From Patella vulgata (Eukaryota; Mollusca; Gastropoda; Patellidae), in the NCBI RefSeq assembly GCF_932274485.2, contig NC_065887.2, positions 9,024,001 through 9,088,000 of the forward strand: DNA of 64,000 nt, written 5' to 3'. Numbering within the stretch: position 1 is the first letter of the stretch; each line of letters starts with the position of its first letter. Under the pieces are notes generated by a model that was not told the DNA's origin, searched no databases, and saw only the letters and a list, made by a program, of their open reading frames with translations. Both the position numbers and the translations under genes were made by a program. Positions 54,056-64,000 of the stretch are shown here, in pieces.

Positions 54056-54412
54056 CATTAATTATCTTTTGGATATTAATAAAATATTTTAATTCTATTA
54101 TTTATTGTTTTATCCCCTGTCCGCCCCTAGCACCCCCACCCCACCCACCCCATCATCCCCCAAATACGACGGCCAATTGAACGCCCAAAGTATGTCAGCT
54201 TTAACCTTTTGCTTGAATCTTCAGAGAAGTAGATCTATGACGTCGAATGACTCTTCCAGGATAACACGTACAAGTGAAGTGTCATCGTAAATCGAAATCG
54301 AAAAATTTGCTTACGCATACTTTCAGAGTTGTGCCTTCTGGTCTACAATTTTTGGACTAACAGTTTCTAGGGGGGAGGCACAATTATTATTGGATCTAAA
54401 TTATAATAGACA

Positions 54413-54870
54413 GCGGTTTAACGTCTACACGATACAAACTAGAGGGGGTCTTTAGCTGTTGGAGGAAACCAGAGGACCCAGATAAAATCTACGAGGTTGA
54501 ACCCAGCTCCTTATGACTGACTGAACATTCAGCCTCACAGCCCACACACCAACAGATAAGTGAGCACCCCTCCCCCGCCAATCCACGCACCAACAGACCA
54601 GTCAGCCCCCCCCCCCCCCCAGTCCACACACCAACTGACCAACAAGGAAATGATTGACAATTTTCAGGTTTCCTCTTCTACTGAATATAAATAATAATGA
54701 ACCTGATACAAGTCGGGGGCCACGGTGACTCAGTGAATAAGACGTTGGCTGGTGGTCCTGTGTTCGATCCCTGCGTTGTCCGAGAAAGTTCATCAGGATT
54801 TGCTGGCGGTGTTCCCTCCTTGTCAATGGTGTAGGAAAGAGGACCTGACAACACTGGAGCGGTAATGGAT
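54413..54870. mobile_element. SINE-A scrap (minus) and SINE-B head part (plus)
   Basis: About 54413-54513 is the reversed SINE-A 3' half. About 54714-54870 is a plus-strand SINE-B head and body with GGCCACGGTGACTCAGTG box A and TGTTCGATCCCTGCG box B, lacking the core and tail. A C-run lies at 54607-54620. Confidence 0.75.
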
Positions 54871-55930
54871 CTTTTTCATATTCGGCTTAAAGAAGAGGGT
54901 CCACAAACTTTGTACAGTTCAATCAAATTTTGCGCAAAAAGCAAAGGCCATAACCCAAGACCAAGTGGTTGAGGTCTGATGCGCATCAATATCGACATCT
55001 TCCAAGATCTGTTCCTCAAAATGTTTAAGTTTCATGTGAATCGGACCAACTATTCTGGCCTCTCTGAAGGGACCGCAACCTTCGTACATAATTCTCAATT
55101 TTCGGAAACCCTTATAATTATTATGCAATATATTTTCTACCAATAATCTGTTTTAAATATTTGAATAGTGAGTTCCAGAACATCTGGTTTTCCTGATTGA
55201 GTGAACAAAAATGTTTGCTACATTTAAATATATAAATATATGTTAAAACAAGAATGTCAGTTTATAACCCCAGATCCTTTTAATTTGTGCTCCTAGGTTG
55301 TGCAGTATTCTTATATACAAATAACCTATTTTATCAACCAATTTGATTCAAAATAACATTTGGTAGAAATTTTAAATGAAACGGAAAATCAGTTATTAAT
55401 AGCTTTTCGAGTAGAGCATACATTGAGTTCTCTGAAACTATCACCAAATCCATTAAACCTGAGCACTAAATATGTTAATTAATTGCTAATAGGCTGGTGC
55501 AGTGGTACCTTTGTAAGAAAATGTATGAGACGCTACAAAGTGGCCCGGTGACCGAATTATCCGTCTGATCCCGTTTTGTCAAACCTATAGTTGTCTCCCC
55601 TATCATCTTCTTTATTATGGACATTGTAAACTAACTATCAGCCAACTAATACAGTGATGTAGGCAACATTTTTTAGCATAACAACACGGACATTGTAAGC
55701 TACAATAAAAGTAACAAACTGATGTCGAGCGTAGCATGCTGCGCAAGTGTTACCCGCACACCGTCAGTCTTAAGAAATTATATTGTGAATATTAAATATT
55801 CGTTCGGTAGGGGATTAGCCAGCAGCAATACGGGTAATTCGGAACGAATCGGACGATACGTCTTGCCAACGTCTCTAACAATGTATAAAAACAACGTCTA
55901 CATAAACATGTACCTCTTGTCCTTTCCAAC
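54871..55930. other. Spacer, nothing firmly recognised
   Basis: A minus-strand open frame at 54919-55143 has no family I know. The plus-strand phrase AAGTTTCATGTGAATCGGAC resembles repeat sequence. No RNA gene or exon structure seen. Confidence 0.4.
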
Positions 55931-56270
55931 TTAAAGATACATTATGGGAGATTAGATAATAGTTAAAAACTAGATAATGTAAAGAGAATTTGCTGAAAAT
56001 TTCAGTCAAATTGATCCACCCTGAACCGAGTATTTAGCGATTGAATTTTTAGCCTAGCCTCGATCATCATTACTAAAGTCGGCACGATACAAAAAATAGT
56101 CTCGATTATCCATTTTTTGATTTAACCAGAAGCAGCAGATCGCGATGCCATCGAAAGTTGAGTATGGTCTGGATAAGTTAATTAATGTCTAATTAATAAT
56201 TTAGATAAAATTTCGGGCCTAAAGAAAGATCTGCAATTTGCAGATTTAGCTTTGCATAATGTATGTTTAA
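55931..56270 (+). mobile_element. TTAA MITE, complete copy
   Basis: TTAAAGATACATTATGGGAG to GCATAATGTATGTTTAA, with TTAA at both borders. 340 bp. Confidence 0.87.
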
Positions 56271-56624
56271 TACGTCGACCTTTTTAACTTTAAATCGTCA
56301 TTATTCTACTTTCAACAACAGCAACTCAACTTTTGACATTCGACTTTCAACTTCAGATTTTCTACCGCAGATTTTCTCCATGCATATTACGGAAATGAAT
56401 TTGGTCACATGTCCATTTCTGCATATCTGTGAACTACGGTATTTTTCAAGAAAAACGAACATTCCCAGGGAAAGATAACCTGCGTGTAAACGAAATTGGT
56501 GACAATTGTTGTCAGCGATATCACTTCGGTTCAAGCGGATGTTAATTAAAGCTATTTCACGCAATGTTATCGTTTGAAAAACTGTCATTGTTCAAAATGC
56601 ATGAGGCAAGTGATAATTTATTAG

Positions 56625-57017
56625 ATGGTAATTTGCAAGACAATAAAAATGACAATTCTGTGCCTAGTCCAAATGATGTGTGTGATTTCAACAAACCTAA
56701 ATGTATCAAATCCTAATGTTAAAATATCTATGACATTTCACACTACTTGTGCCCGATCTACTCGTGCACGACAAAAAACCCTTCGTTACAGGGATTCGAA
56801 TCTTGCTATTCATGACACCACATCGTCATCAAATGATGGGATTTTTTTTTATCGCATTAAACGTGTATTAGATCAACGTTTAAATTCCCAGTGTAAACCT
56901 GCGTATCTTATTCTCTTAACAGGCGAACCTTCTCAGAATTCTTTTTGGGTGGTAAAATCCAAGTTAAATGTCAAAGCAAAATATGATATTATAGTTAAAC
57001 CCCCATCTTTTATCTAG
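56625..57017 (+). other. Unidentified reading frame, possible old retroelement remnant
   Basis: A 130-codon frame. Its second half (around RIKRVLDQRLNSQ and NSFWVVKSKLN) faintly resembles a chromodomain-like module found at the end of some Gypsy-type polyproteins. No LTRs or other retroelement parts were recognised nearby. If it is a retroelement it is an old, incomplete fossil. It could equally be an unknown host exon or chance. Surrounding 56271-57630 holds nothing else I recognise. Confidence 0.2.
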
Positions 57018-57630
57018 TATATCGCCGCAACAGAACCACTGAGCTCTACATGCGACACACAATAGCGCCATACACGTGGGAGGGGTTCATTGTCAAATTT
57101 GACACTTCAAGGAAAGGTTGATGAAAACTGCCGCGTGCTGGTTTATCTATCCATGTTAGCATTCCTATCGCTTCTTGCATATGATTTACTGTTTAGCGTA
57201 TCTTTGCTTTAGTGTGTTACGTTTATTTTCATCGGGAGATGTGTTCGTCGACGTCAACGTCAACCGACAACACTGCAAGAATTGGCCGCGACACTGCAAG
57301 GGGAGTGGGTCAGATTGCCCCAAATCGTGATTGGACGGTTGATTAGGAGCATGCCACGGCGAATTGCTGAATGTCTGAGGATTGGTGGAGCAATTACTCA
57401 TTATTAAGACAAAAATCAAAAACGACCATTTTCACTTTTGACGGTGTATCTCTTTGCGAGTGAAATGGGGCCGTCAGATAAGCCGCCCATATGAACTTTT
57501 TATGTTCATGTGTAGGCAATTGGCCTGTTATTAACATACACTGGTTACCTCTAATAAAAACAGCAGTGCATTTCCGCAGTTTGGTATTTTTTCTAAATAT
57601 CCCCTACTTTTTTTGAAGAGTATATATAGG

Positions 57631-57893
57631 TATGATCCCTGCATTGGCCAAGAAAGTTCATCCAGATTTTCCGGCCTGGCTCCCCCTTATCAGTGATGCA
57701 GGACGGAGGGCCTTACAAGGGCAACTGTCTAGTTGTTCGGATGGGACGAAAAACCGTGCACGTAAAAGATCCCTTGACAGTTGAAATTCGATATAAGAGT
57801 AGGCCATAGCACACTGTATGGCGTATCCCCTTCTTCATTATCCCAGTTCGGAGCAGAACAGTAGGACGTTAAACCCCATTTCATTTCATTTAT
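57631..57893 (+). mobile_element. SINE-B, lacking box A
   Basis: It starts at box B (ATGATCCCTGCATTGG) and runs through GAAAGTTCATCCAGATTTTC, core GCACGTAAAAGATCCC and GGACGTTAAACCCC to the ATTTC tail. A short deletion lies before the core. It is one of the better-kept copies. Confidence 0.87.
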
Positions 57894-58858
57894 ATAGGTA
57901 TTAAATATTTGTACACATATCTTGTGGTACATTACTTAATGGTTATTCTCTTGTATTGTCATGTAAACCTTGTCAAACTTTGGTATTATGTTTTCATTTC
58001 AAGTCTCACTTATTGTTAGATTGTAATTGTCAGATTATTACTGTTACATTCTCCATAGATTTGTATGCAATTTTAAAATTAATATCCAAACATTTACATA
58101 TTTTCATTAGACTTACATATTAGGCATATTAGTAATATCTCCCTCCACTTTACCCAAAAGTTTCTTAAACACGGCCATACATATTGTAATATTTTTTTTC
58201 GGTGTGAATCATTTGGCTAAGTATTACATGACATTACTTCTTTTGACATGTATATTTCAAGCTTGAAAGAGATCCGATGTCTTGGTGGATATTTTCCTTG
58301 TCGAGTTTGATCAACTTTCCTTATAAAGTTTGGCAAACTTCGATGTTCCCCTTCCGGATAAGGTGCTGTCAAGACATAGCTGTTGTTTGGGTTTATTTAA
58401 ATTATTGTATTATAGCAGGCCTCAAATGCACATAATTTAATATATGACATACATTTTCACTTGTTTTAATAGGTACAATTCTGAAACAACAAGTGCATCC
58501 ACACAGTGAATGCAGGCTGGAGGGACTGGCACCGATAGTACGAAAACTAAGGGCACGAAATACCTCTGACAGTCTGAATTCGAAGTGATAATAGGATCAA
58601 ATTTCCCTTTTATCTAGTATGCTAGACTACAAGGTCAAAGTGGCAATGGCCAATACATTCATGCGATATGGTAAACTCGAAGATTTTCTCTAATTGAATG
58701 CCACTAATTTGGCGAAATCGACCCTCGCTCTGTGCATACATAACACGTGTTTATTATACCTTTAACAAAAGCACAAAGGCGTTAAACATCTAAACCACAA
58801 ATCATTCATTAAATCAACAATCACTCAATATCTGGATGTAAAACATATTTTAATAAAA
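57894..58858. other. Spacer, nothing recognised
   Basis: AT-rich sequence without repeats I can match, coding frames or RNA genes. Confidence 0.4.
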
Positions 58859-59228
58859 CAGGGGCGGATCCAGGAATTTTTGCAGGAGGGGGTTTGCCAG
58901 GTTCCTTAATGTATCCCCCCCTCCCGCATGGTCTATATCGTCATTTTGGCGTATATACATACACACTGAGCTTTTTAAACAGAGAAATTCAACATCTCGT
59001 TTGACGTCAATTTTTTTTATGAATTGTGATTCAATTTCATGGAAGCAATGCATTAATTGGGATATCACATAATGTCTATATCATTATCTCGTGCTTTGAG
59101 TGCCCATCCTGTCCCACATCTGACGATAAAGGATAAAGCACACGACCGAGTTAAACTTTTCTCATAAAAAGTGTTGATTTACAATTTTTTTTTATGTAGC
59201 TGACCCACCCCCTCTGGGTCCGCCCCTG
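58859..59228 (-). mobile_element. hAT-like MITE with CAGGGGCGGA ends
   Basis: The left CAGGGGCGGATCCAGG and the right inverse (CTGGGTCCGCCCCTG) make terminal repeats of about 15 bp. 370 bp, no transposase. The 8-bp flanks do not match well, so the copy is older or its borders are altered. Confidence 0.82.
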
Positions 59229-59339
59229 TAAAATCAGCAAACATTTACTACCATTCAACTGAGGATTGATTTATTATAATATGACACAAATATAAATACA
59301 ACTTCTGTGTTAAAAGTTTGAAGCTACAGTACACTGAAT

Positions 59340-59535
59340 GCATATCATAGAAATTTATTATTGTTCGATTTATATAGCGCGTCATTACACATGAGTGTTT
59401 CTAAGCGCATTCACAACAAAACAGTTCAAAAACATTTCTGAAATAATAGTGTTTTAGTTCTGAATGAAACAGGACTCACTTCGAATTTTTGGAAGATCAT
59501 TCACACATTTTATCTGCTCTGACGGAGAAAGCATA

Positions 59536-59540
<5 letters not shown>
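59340..59540 (-). mobile_element. LINE 3'-tail fragment, outer element
   Basis: On the minus strand it ends GAAACACTCATGTG, GCGCTATATAAATCG then AATAATAA, the usual 3' end of CR1/RTE-like LINEs. Upstream sequence GAGAAAG ... TTTTATCTGCTCTGACGG recurs at 60170-60215. Confidence 0.6.
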
Positions 59541-59566
<26 letters not shown>

Positions 59567-60060
59567 ACATTTATAGGGCGCTATCTTCCACAAAACGTGT
59601 TCAGATGCGCTGTACAACACAATTCAATAAAATGAGTAATAAAAATAAATATACATACTAGTATAGGAAAACTAGATAAAACTATAGAAGTAAAACATAA
59701 CATGGTAGCTTAGAATAAAAATCTGATATCACAAATGGATTTTAAAAGAATTATAAGATAAAAGCTTTCTTAAACAAAAACGACTTTAGAAGAGAATTAA
59801 AAGAGAATACATTTGTGCAGCACATCTTATATTAAAAGGTGAATAATTCCAGAATTTGGATATCTGGACGTAAAAGATCGATATCCAAATGATAAAAGTC
59901 TTGCTGATTTATTCACAAGTAAAACATGATCAGAAGAGCACAGAGTGCGACTCGGTGTGTACATTTCTAAAAGTGAAGATAAATAAGAAGGTGACATATC
60001 ATTTATACATTTAAAAGTTAAAAGGAGGATTTTAAATTCAATTCTAAAAATATTGGACAC
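59541..60060 (-). mobile_element. CR1/L2-type LINE, 5'-truncated 3' end
   Basis: The minus-strand frame from 60060 reads RIEFKILLLTFKCINDM, SYLSSLLEMYTPSRTLCSS and LLVNKSARLLSFGYRSF, the well-known C-terminal region of LINE ORF2. After a frame change it continues to a 3' tail (TTTGTGGAAGATAGCGCC, ATAAATGTTAATAA) with an ATT repeat at 59541-59563. It is inserted beside, or into, an older LINE tail. Confidence 0.85.
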
Positions 60061-60170
60061 ATCTTGTCAAAACTACAACCATTGATAACTTCGCTCAAAA
60101 GAAAGTAATTTGAATGAAGTATTCAATATATTCATTTTGCTTTATCTAATTTTGAAATATTACAGCGAGG
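60056..60170 (+). mobile_element. TTAA MITE interior fragment
   Basis: ATCTTGTCAAAACTACAACC, AAGTAATTTGAATGAA and TTATCTAATTTTGAAATATT are family landmarks. Both ends are missing. Confidence 0.6.
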
Positions 60171-60329
60171 ATCATTCCACATTTTAGCTGTTCTAACGGA
60201 GAAATCATCATTTTTACGAGAAAGTTCACTATATTGCGGAATCCTTACTAACATATATACCGCACAACCAACAATATTGTTTACATCTATCGTATTATAT
60301 CAAATATATCAATTTTGTATCATATCTAT

Positions 60330-60330
<1 letters not shown>

Positions 60331-60362
<32 letters not shown>
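60331..60362. repeat. (TA)n microsatellite
   Basis: About 30 bp of TA repeats just before the 31-bp minisatellite. Confidence 0.95.
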
Positions 60363-60432
60363 TATAGCAGTTTCTAACTGTTGTGCTTTTTATTGTATCG
60401 GACAACATGTATGTCGCTTATTATTTTATACG

Positions 60433-60873
60433 GTATTATGTCAATGTTGTGCTTATTATCTTATCGTAAAATATCAATGTTGTTTATTACCTTATCGTAT
60501 TATATCAATGTTGTGGATTATCGTAACGTATTATGTCAATGTTGTGCTTATTATCTTATCGTACTATATCAATGTTGTTTATTATGTTATCGTACCATAT
60601 CAATGTTGTTTATTATCGTAACGTATTATATCAATGTTGTTTATTATCTCATAGTACTATATCAATGTTGTTTATTATCTTAACGTATTCTATCAATGTT
60701 GTTTTTTTTATCTTATCGTACTATATCAATGTTGTTTATTATCTTATCGTACCATATCAATGTTGTTTATTATCATAACGTTTTATATGAAAGTTGTTTA
60801 TTATCGTAACGTATTATATCAATGTTGTTGATTATCGTAACGTATTATATCAATGCTGTTGATTATGTATCCT
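60433..60873. repeat. 31-bp minisatellite overlapping the TLR stop codon
   Basis: Unit TATATCAATGTTGTTTATTA plus a variable CGTAACGTATT or CTTATCGTACT part. About 14 units. The last unit lies over the final codons of the Toll-like receptor, whose stop TGA is the complement of TCA in ATATCAATG (60850-60852). On the receptor's sense strand many units contain AATAAA (from TTTATT), the nearest at 60797-60802. Confidence 0.93.
60797..60802 (-). terminator. First of several AATAAA polyadenylation signals
   Basis: AATAAA on the minus strand about 50 nt after the receptor stop codon. More copies follow at about 31-bp spacing, near 60765, 60734, 60672, 60641, 60610 and 60579. They come from the minisatellite unit itself. 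Confidence 0.5.
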
Positions 60874-63408
60874 ATTATTAGCGGCTGTTATTCCATGATA
60901 GATGTTATTCCAGAAACGTGGGTCATCTGCACCCCTATTGTTTATACCATAACGGTAAATATTTTCTTCATTAACAGACTCTAGAAAGAAATCTATATTA
61001 GTAGGTATATTCATATTACTGTCCATAATCAACATTAACCGATTCGGTGTTGTCATGGTTATAAAAGATAAACACATGGACATAGTGGTTGACGCAAATT
61101 CCGACACCAAAAACCCCGGTGTTAAAATTAGAAGAACTCTCCAACTAGAATCCATGGTGTTATAAAGTTCAACAGGCTTGTCTTCACCAGGGATCTCATC
61201 TCTGTCACGAATAAAAAGTTTTAATCCTCGTCTGTCCCCCAGCTCTACACACAGGTCGTGGCACACCCACTGATACACGTCATCCGCATACAGAATACAT
61301 ACGTCATACAGGAACTCTTCTCGTCTTCTGGGTTTTATATAACGCCCGACCATTCTCAATAAAATCAATTTTATCCTTAGTTTGTTTTTAACGAACACAA
61401 ACATTGTCAACAAAGCCACAAGTAGTAAACTTGTTCCAGTCACGGCTACAGTTAACCAAGTACTCGAAACGCAATGAAGTTGTAAAGCTCGGTAATGATT
61501 GGTGACGAGTCGTGTTGTCGTCTTTTCGCCCATCTTGTCTATACAGGAATAATTTCTACCATCTAGATCTACTCTTGTCTGATAAAACCAGGCTAATAAA
61601 CTGGACGAATCACAGGTACAACCAAACGTGTTTCCAAACAGTGATACACGAATTGGGTTTTTCTCTGAATTAAGTTTATCCAATGTACTTCGTGTCTGTT
61701 CATCAACTGTAGCCAAGGCATTATAACTGAGATATATATTATGTAAATTTACAAGTGTTGAAAGATCCGGAATGGAGACTAAGTTATTAAACGATAAAGA
61801 GATTTCTTTCAATTTAGTTAGACCATTAAAAATATCAACAGGCAGAATACTCAGTAGGTTGTCAGTCAGATCTAAATTTTGTAATTTTTTCAAAGGTTGG
61901 AAAAGTCTTTTTCCAATATTAAAAAAAACATCATGATCTAGGTTCACACTACTTAATCGCAAGGTGGTTAAATTTGGAAACGTGTCAAAAAAGGATTGCT
62001 CTATGAAAAGGCAATCGCAGTAACTAAAATCCAAAATTTGTATCTTTTCTAAACCGAAGACTTTGCTTTTTGGGGAGAAAGTCAATCCGGTGTATGATAA
62101 ATTGAGAGAAATCAAATTTGATCCTCCGGTGAAATTACAGATAGGCAGCATCCCTATCCGGTCAGCCATACCGTCCATATATAAATATCTTAGTTTTTCT
62201 GGCAAATATATTGGAATGGTGCTGTTTCCACCCACTGGCAGCGCACCACGAATTCGCATATTGCCATCCATTTGAAACTTTGATTGCCGTGATAAATCCA
62301 CATATTCTAGATTTACAAATAGAGGTAGAAGGAGATAAGCATCTACTGGGTGTGCTATTTTACCTGTTATTGCATTTCGTGATAAGTCCAAATGCTTCAA
62401 ACACTTCGTTAAGGGTGGTATGGGAAAAGTCAGCAATATTGAGAAATCTACCATATTGATTTGATTATAAGACAGAACTAATTCCTCTATACAAATATCA
62501 GAAAGTATTTCCAATGATAACGGATAACCCGGTGCTTGTAAATACCAGAAATGAGGTTTACTGTTAATTATCTGAACAGATTTAAGTGATCTGTTTTTAA
62601 ATACATGTAATGTAGCTATAAGCTGAGGTATAGCAACATTAGAGTATGTTCTGGACGTCGATAAAACCATATTTTCAAGACTTGTTAATGGAGCGAAGGA
62701 ATCCCTATCTATATAATGTAGCACACACACGTATAAATTGATAGTTGAAATCGGAATTGATTTAAAGACAATGAAAGTAGTATTAGTAATATAAGGTAGT
62801 TGACATGTAAATGAAATACCATCTATGAATGTGGCGGACAAATCAAGTTCTTGTAGATTATGAAGTTTGGAGAAACCCCAATTAAAGTTATCAACGATCC
62901 ACGCATCGATACGAAGCGATTGCAAACTAACTAAATAGCCGAGGATCTTACCCTGTGAGATGAAATGGTGCTTGTTACTAGTATATTTAAAGGTTGATCG
63001 GATACTTAAACGTCTTAGAGAAGTCAGTGGTTTAAAGACCTTGTCTGGTAGAGATTTAACGGAATAGTTGAGATCGTGTCCATTGAGTTGCAACTCCTGA
63101 AGCTGAAACAGATTATTGAAAGCCTTTTCATGGATATCACTGATCGGGTTGAGATTCAAATTCAGATATTTTAAGTTGGTTAACTTCACAAACTGATTAT
63201 GTAACAGATGCTTTATCTTGTTGTTGTTTAAATACAGGGATGTCGTATTTAGAGGTAAATCATCCGGTACAGTAGACAATCCACCACGAGAACAATCCAC
63301 GTTCACGCCCTTGTTCTTCGCATCATAGGTGTAGGTACAGTTTTTGGAGAGTTCGACCGTGGAGAGAAACACCAAAAGCAAATAAAATCTCAAAACATTA
63401 GCTGCCAT
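60850..63408 (-). CDS. Toll-like receptor, 852 aa
   Basis: Cell-surface or endosomal pattern receptor. Signal peptide at residues 1-20 (VLRFYLLLVFLSTVEL). An LRRNT-like cysteine and SRGGLSTVPDDLP open the ectodomain. Leucine-rich repeats run to about residue 590 (for example LKYLNLNLNPISDI, LKKLQNLDLTDNLLSILP). One LRRCT cap follows, with CTCDSSSLLAWFYQ (about 600-650). Membrane helix at about 651-673. TIR domain at about 697-840: box 1 YDVCILYADD, box 2 RDEIPG (736-741) and box 3 FWNNIY. A single LRRCT makes it the vertebrate-like, single-cysteine-cluster type. The BB-loop proline is present, so MyD88-type signalling is plausible by family knowledge. The coding region is one exon. The ATG at 63408 directly precedes the signal peptide. 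The last residues (HNQQH) and the stop are encoded by a minisatellite unit. Ligand unknown. Confidence 0.95.
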   Translation of the reverse strand: MAANVLRFYLLLVFLSTVELSKNCTYTYDAKNKGVNVDCSRGGLSTVPDDLPLNTTSLYLNNNKIKHLLHNQFVKLTNLKYLNLNLNPISDIHEKAFNNLFQLQELQLNGHDLNYSVKSLPDKVFKPLTSLRRLSIRSTFKYTSNKHHFISQGKILGYLVSLQSLRIDAWIVDNFNWGFSKLHNLQELDLSATFIDGISFTCQLPYITNTTFIVFKSIPISTINLYVCVLHYIDRDSFAPLTSLENMVLSTSRTYSNVAIPQLIATLHVFKNRSLKSVQIINSKPHFWYLQAPGYPLSLEILSDICIEELVLSYNQINMVDFSILLTFPIPPLTKCLKHLDLSRNAITGKIAHPVDAYLLLPLFVNLEYVDLSRQSKFQMDGNMRIRGALPVGGNSTIPIYLPEKLRYLYMDGMADRIGMLPICNFTGGSNLISLNLSYTGLTFSPKSKVFGLEKIQILDFSYCDCLFIEQSFFDTFPNLTTLRLSSVNLDHDVFFNIGKRLFQPLKKLQNLDLTDNLLSILPVDIFNGLTKLKEISLSFNNLVSIPDLSTLVNLHNIYLSYNALATVDEQTRSTLDKLNSEKNPIRVSLFGNTFGCTCDSSSLLAWFYQTRVDLDGRNYSCIDKMGEKTTTRLVTNHYRALQLHCVSSTWLTVAVTGTSLLLVALLTMFVFVKNKLRIKLILLRMVGRYIKPRRREEFLYDVCILYADDVYQWVCHDLCVELGDRRGLKLFIRDRDEIPGEDKPVELYNTMDSSWRVLLILTPGFLVSEFASTTMSMCLSFITMTTPNRLMLIMDSNMNIPTNIDFFLESVNEENIYRYGINNRGADDPRFWNNIYHGITAANNRIHNQQH

Positions 63409-63439
63409 GATGTTTAGGTAAATAAGTGTATATATATAT

Positions 63440-63564
63440 CTGAAAAGTATAAATGAAGGGAACTAAAAAAAAAATAATTGGATATTGAATAATGACTTTA
63501 GTTAAAGAAAAGCAAGACCAAAATTATCTTTTTTGTGTAAAATATTAAATCAATATTAACCTAC
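63440..63564 (-). other. Predicted 5' UTR intron of the TLR gene
   Basis: On the minus strand a donor ACAG/GTAGGT at 63565/63564 pairs with an acceptor TACTTTTCAG ending at 63440, 31 nt before the start codon. That gives a 125-bp intron. It is supported only by splice-site shape. Confidence 0.4.
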
Positions 63565-63565
63565 C

Positions 63566-64000
63566 TGTCCTGTTGTACAGCTTGGACGCGCGCCCTTGCA
63601 ATCAAACAATGAACTCGGTTACTATTTCACAATTTAAGGTTACCTCACAAGTTGAATGGAATCAGCCGAGCGAAACTTTCTTCCTTTCCCTATAAACTAA
63701 AGAACGTCTTATCGCCGCCCCGACTACCTATAAATAATGCCTGGTGTTCAATACAAAGTAGAATCTATTGGGAAGCTTTATACATTATACATTTTCATTT
63801 TTATTGCTGCATGTTTACTTTTCAATGGGTGGCATTGATCATTCCCCGTCGGTTGAAATGCGCGAATCATGATACAACAGACACACGATAAGGAAGTAGA
63901 ATTTTAATAGAGATTCCCTTTTCCTAAACATGCTTTCAGTTTCATACTGCTAAAGAAATACGGTATAGGCGTACGAAGGGGTGGGATGGGGGATTGGGTA
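63566..64000. other. TLR upstream region
   Basis: Likely promoter and first-exon region of the receptor gene. I see no clear TATA box or initiator that I would trust, and no repeat match. A plus-strand open frame at 63652-63891 has no recognisable family. Confidence 0.3.

Noticed and set aside
56625-57017. Naming the 130-codon frame as a Gypsy-type element
   Set aside because: The resemblance to a chromodomain-like end is faint, and no terminal repeats or other parts were seen. Kept only as a low-confidence unidentified frame.
60277-60778. Overlapping plus-strand open frames rich in Cys, Leu and Tyr
   Set aside because: They are translations of the 31-bp minisatellite, which passes through all three frames. 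No conservation or gene structure.
60433-60873. CRISPR-like direct repeats of about 31 bp
   Set aside because: Units are contiguous, without unique spacers, in animal DNA. It is a minisatellite.
3358-63408. Clustered immune locus with DLEC1, by analogy with human DLEC1 lying near MYD88
   Set aside because: Only a TRIM and a TLR are present, and no MYD88 is in the window. One window cannot show conserved gene order.

Overview
The window is animal nuclear DNA, AT-rich and dense with repeats. It looks like a marine mollusc, most likely a gastropod; this is inferred from gene style and repeat types, not proven. Three protein genes can be supported.

(1) About 3.33-40.5 kb, plus strand: one large ciliary gene, the DLEC1/CFAP81 orthologue. 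I assembled it exon by exon: 36 coding exons, all with GT-AG borders, one continuous frame, 1,730 residues (human DLEC1 is about 1,755). Its introns are packed with short mobile elements and minisatellites. (2) 46.9-48.2 kb, minus strand: an intronless 413-residue TRIM-type protein with RING, B-box 2, coiled coil and a C-terminal MATH-like fold. (3) 60.85-63.41 kb, minus strand: an 852-residue Toll-like receptor with signal peptide, leucine-rich repeats, one membrane segment and a cytoplasmic TIR domain. Its stop codon lies inside a 31-bp minisatellite. Genes 2 and 3 both suggest innate immunity; DLEC1 is unrelated to them.

Everything else is repeats or unrecognised spacer. Two tRNA-headed SINE families dominate. 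SINE-A has a TGGCCGAATGG box A and a (TC)n tail; SINE-B has a GTGGCTCAGTGG box A and an ATTTC-repeat tail. They have different heads and bodies but the same 3' end (about GGACGTTAAACCCCATTTC), which suggests one LINE mobilises both. There are several MITE families: at least four bounded by TTAA and opening with TTAAAG, a CACTG-ended family, hAT-like elements with CAGGG ends, and long-inverted-repeat foldbacks. LINE 3' fragments and many tandem arrays complete the picture.

The most unusual pattern is that several tandem duplications in DLEC1 lie exactly across splice junctions (exons 3, 16, 20, 31, 33 and perhaps 29), copying donors or acceptors. Target-site duplications and nesting give a partial order of insertion among the mobile elements.
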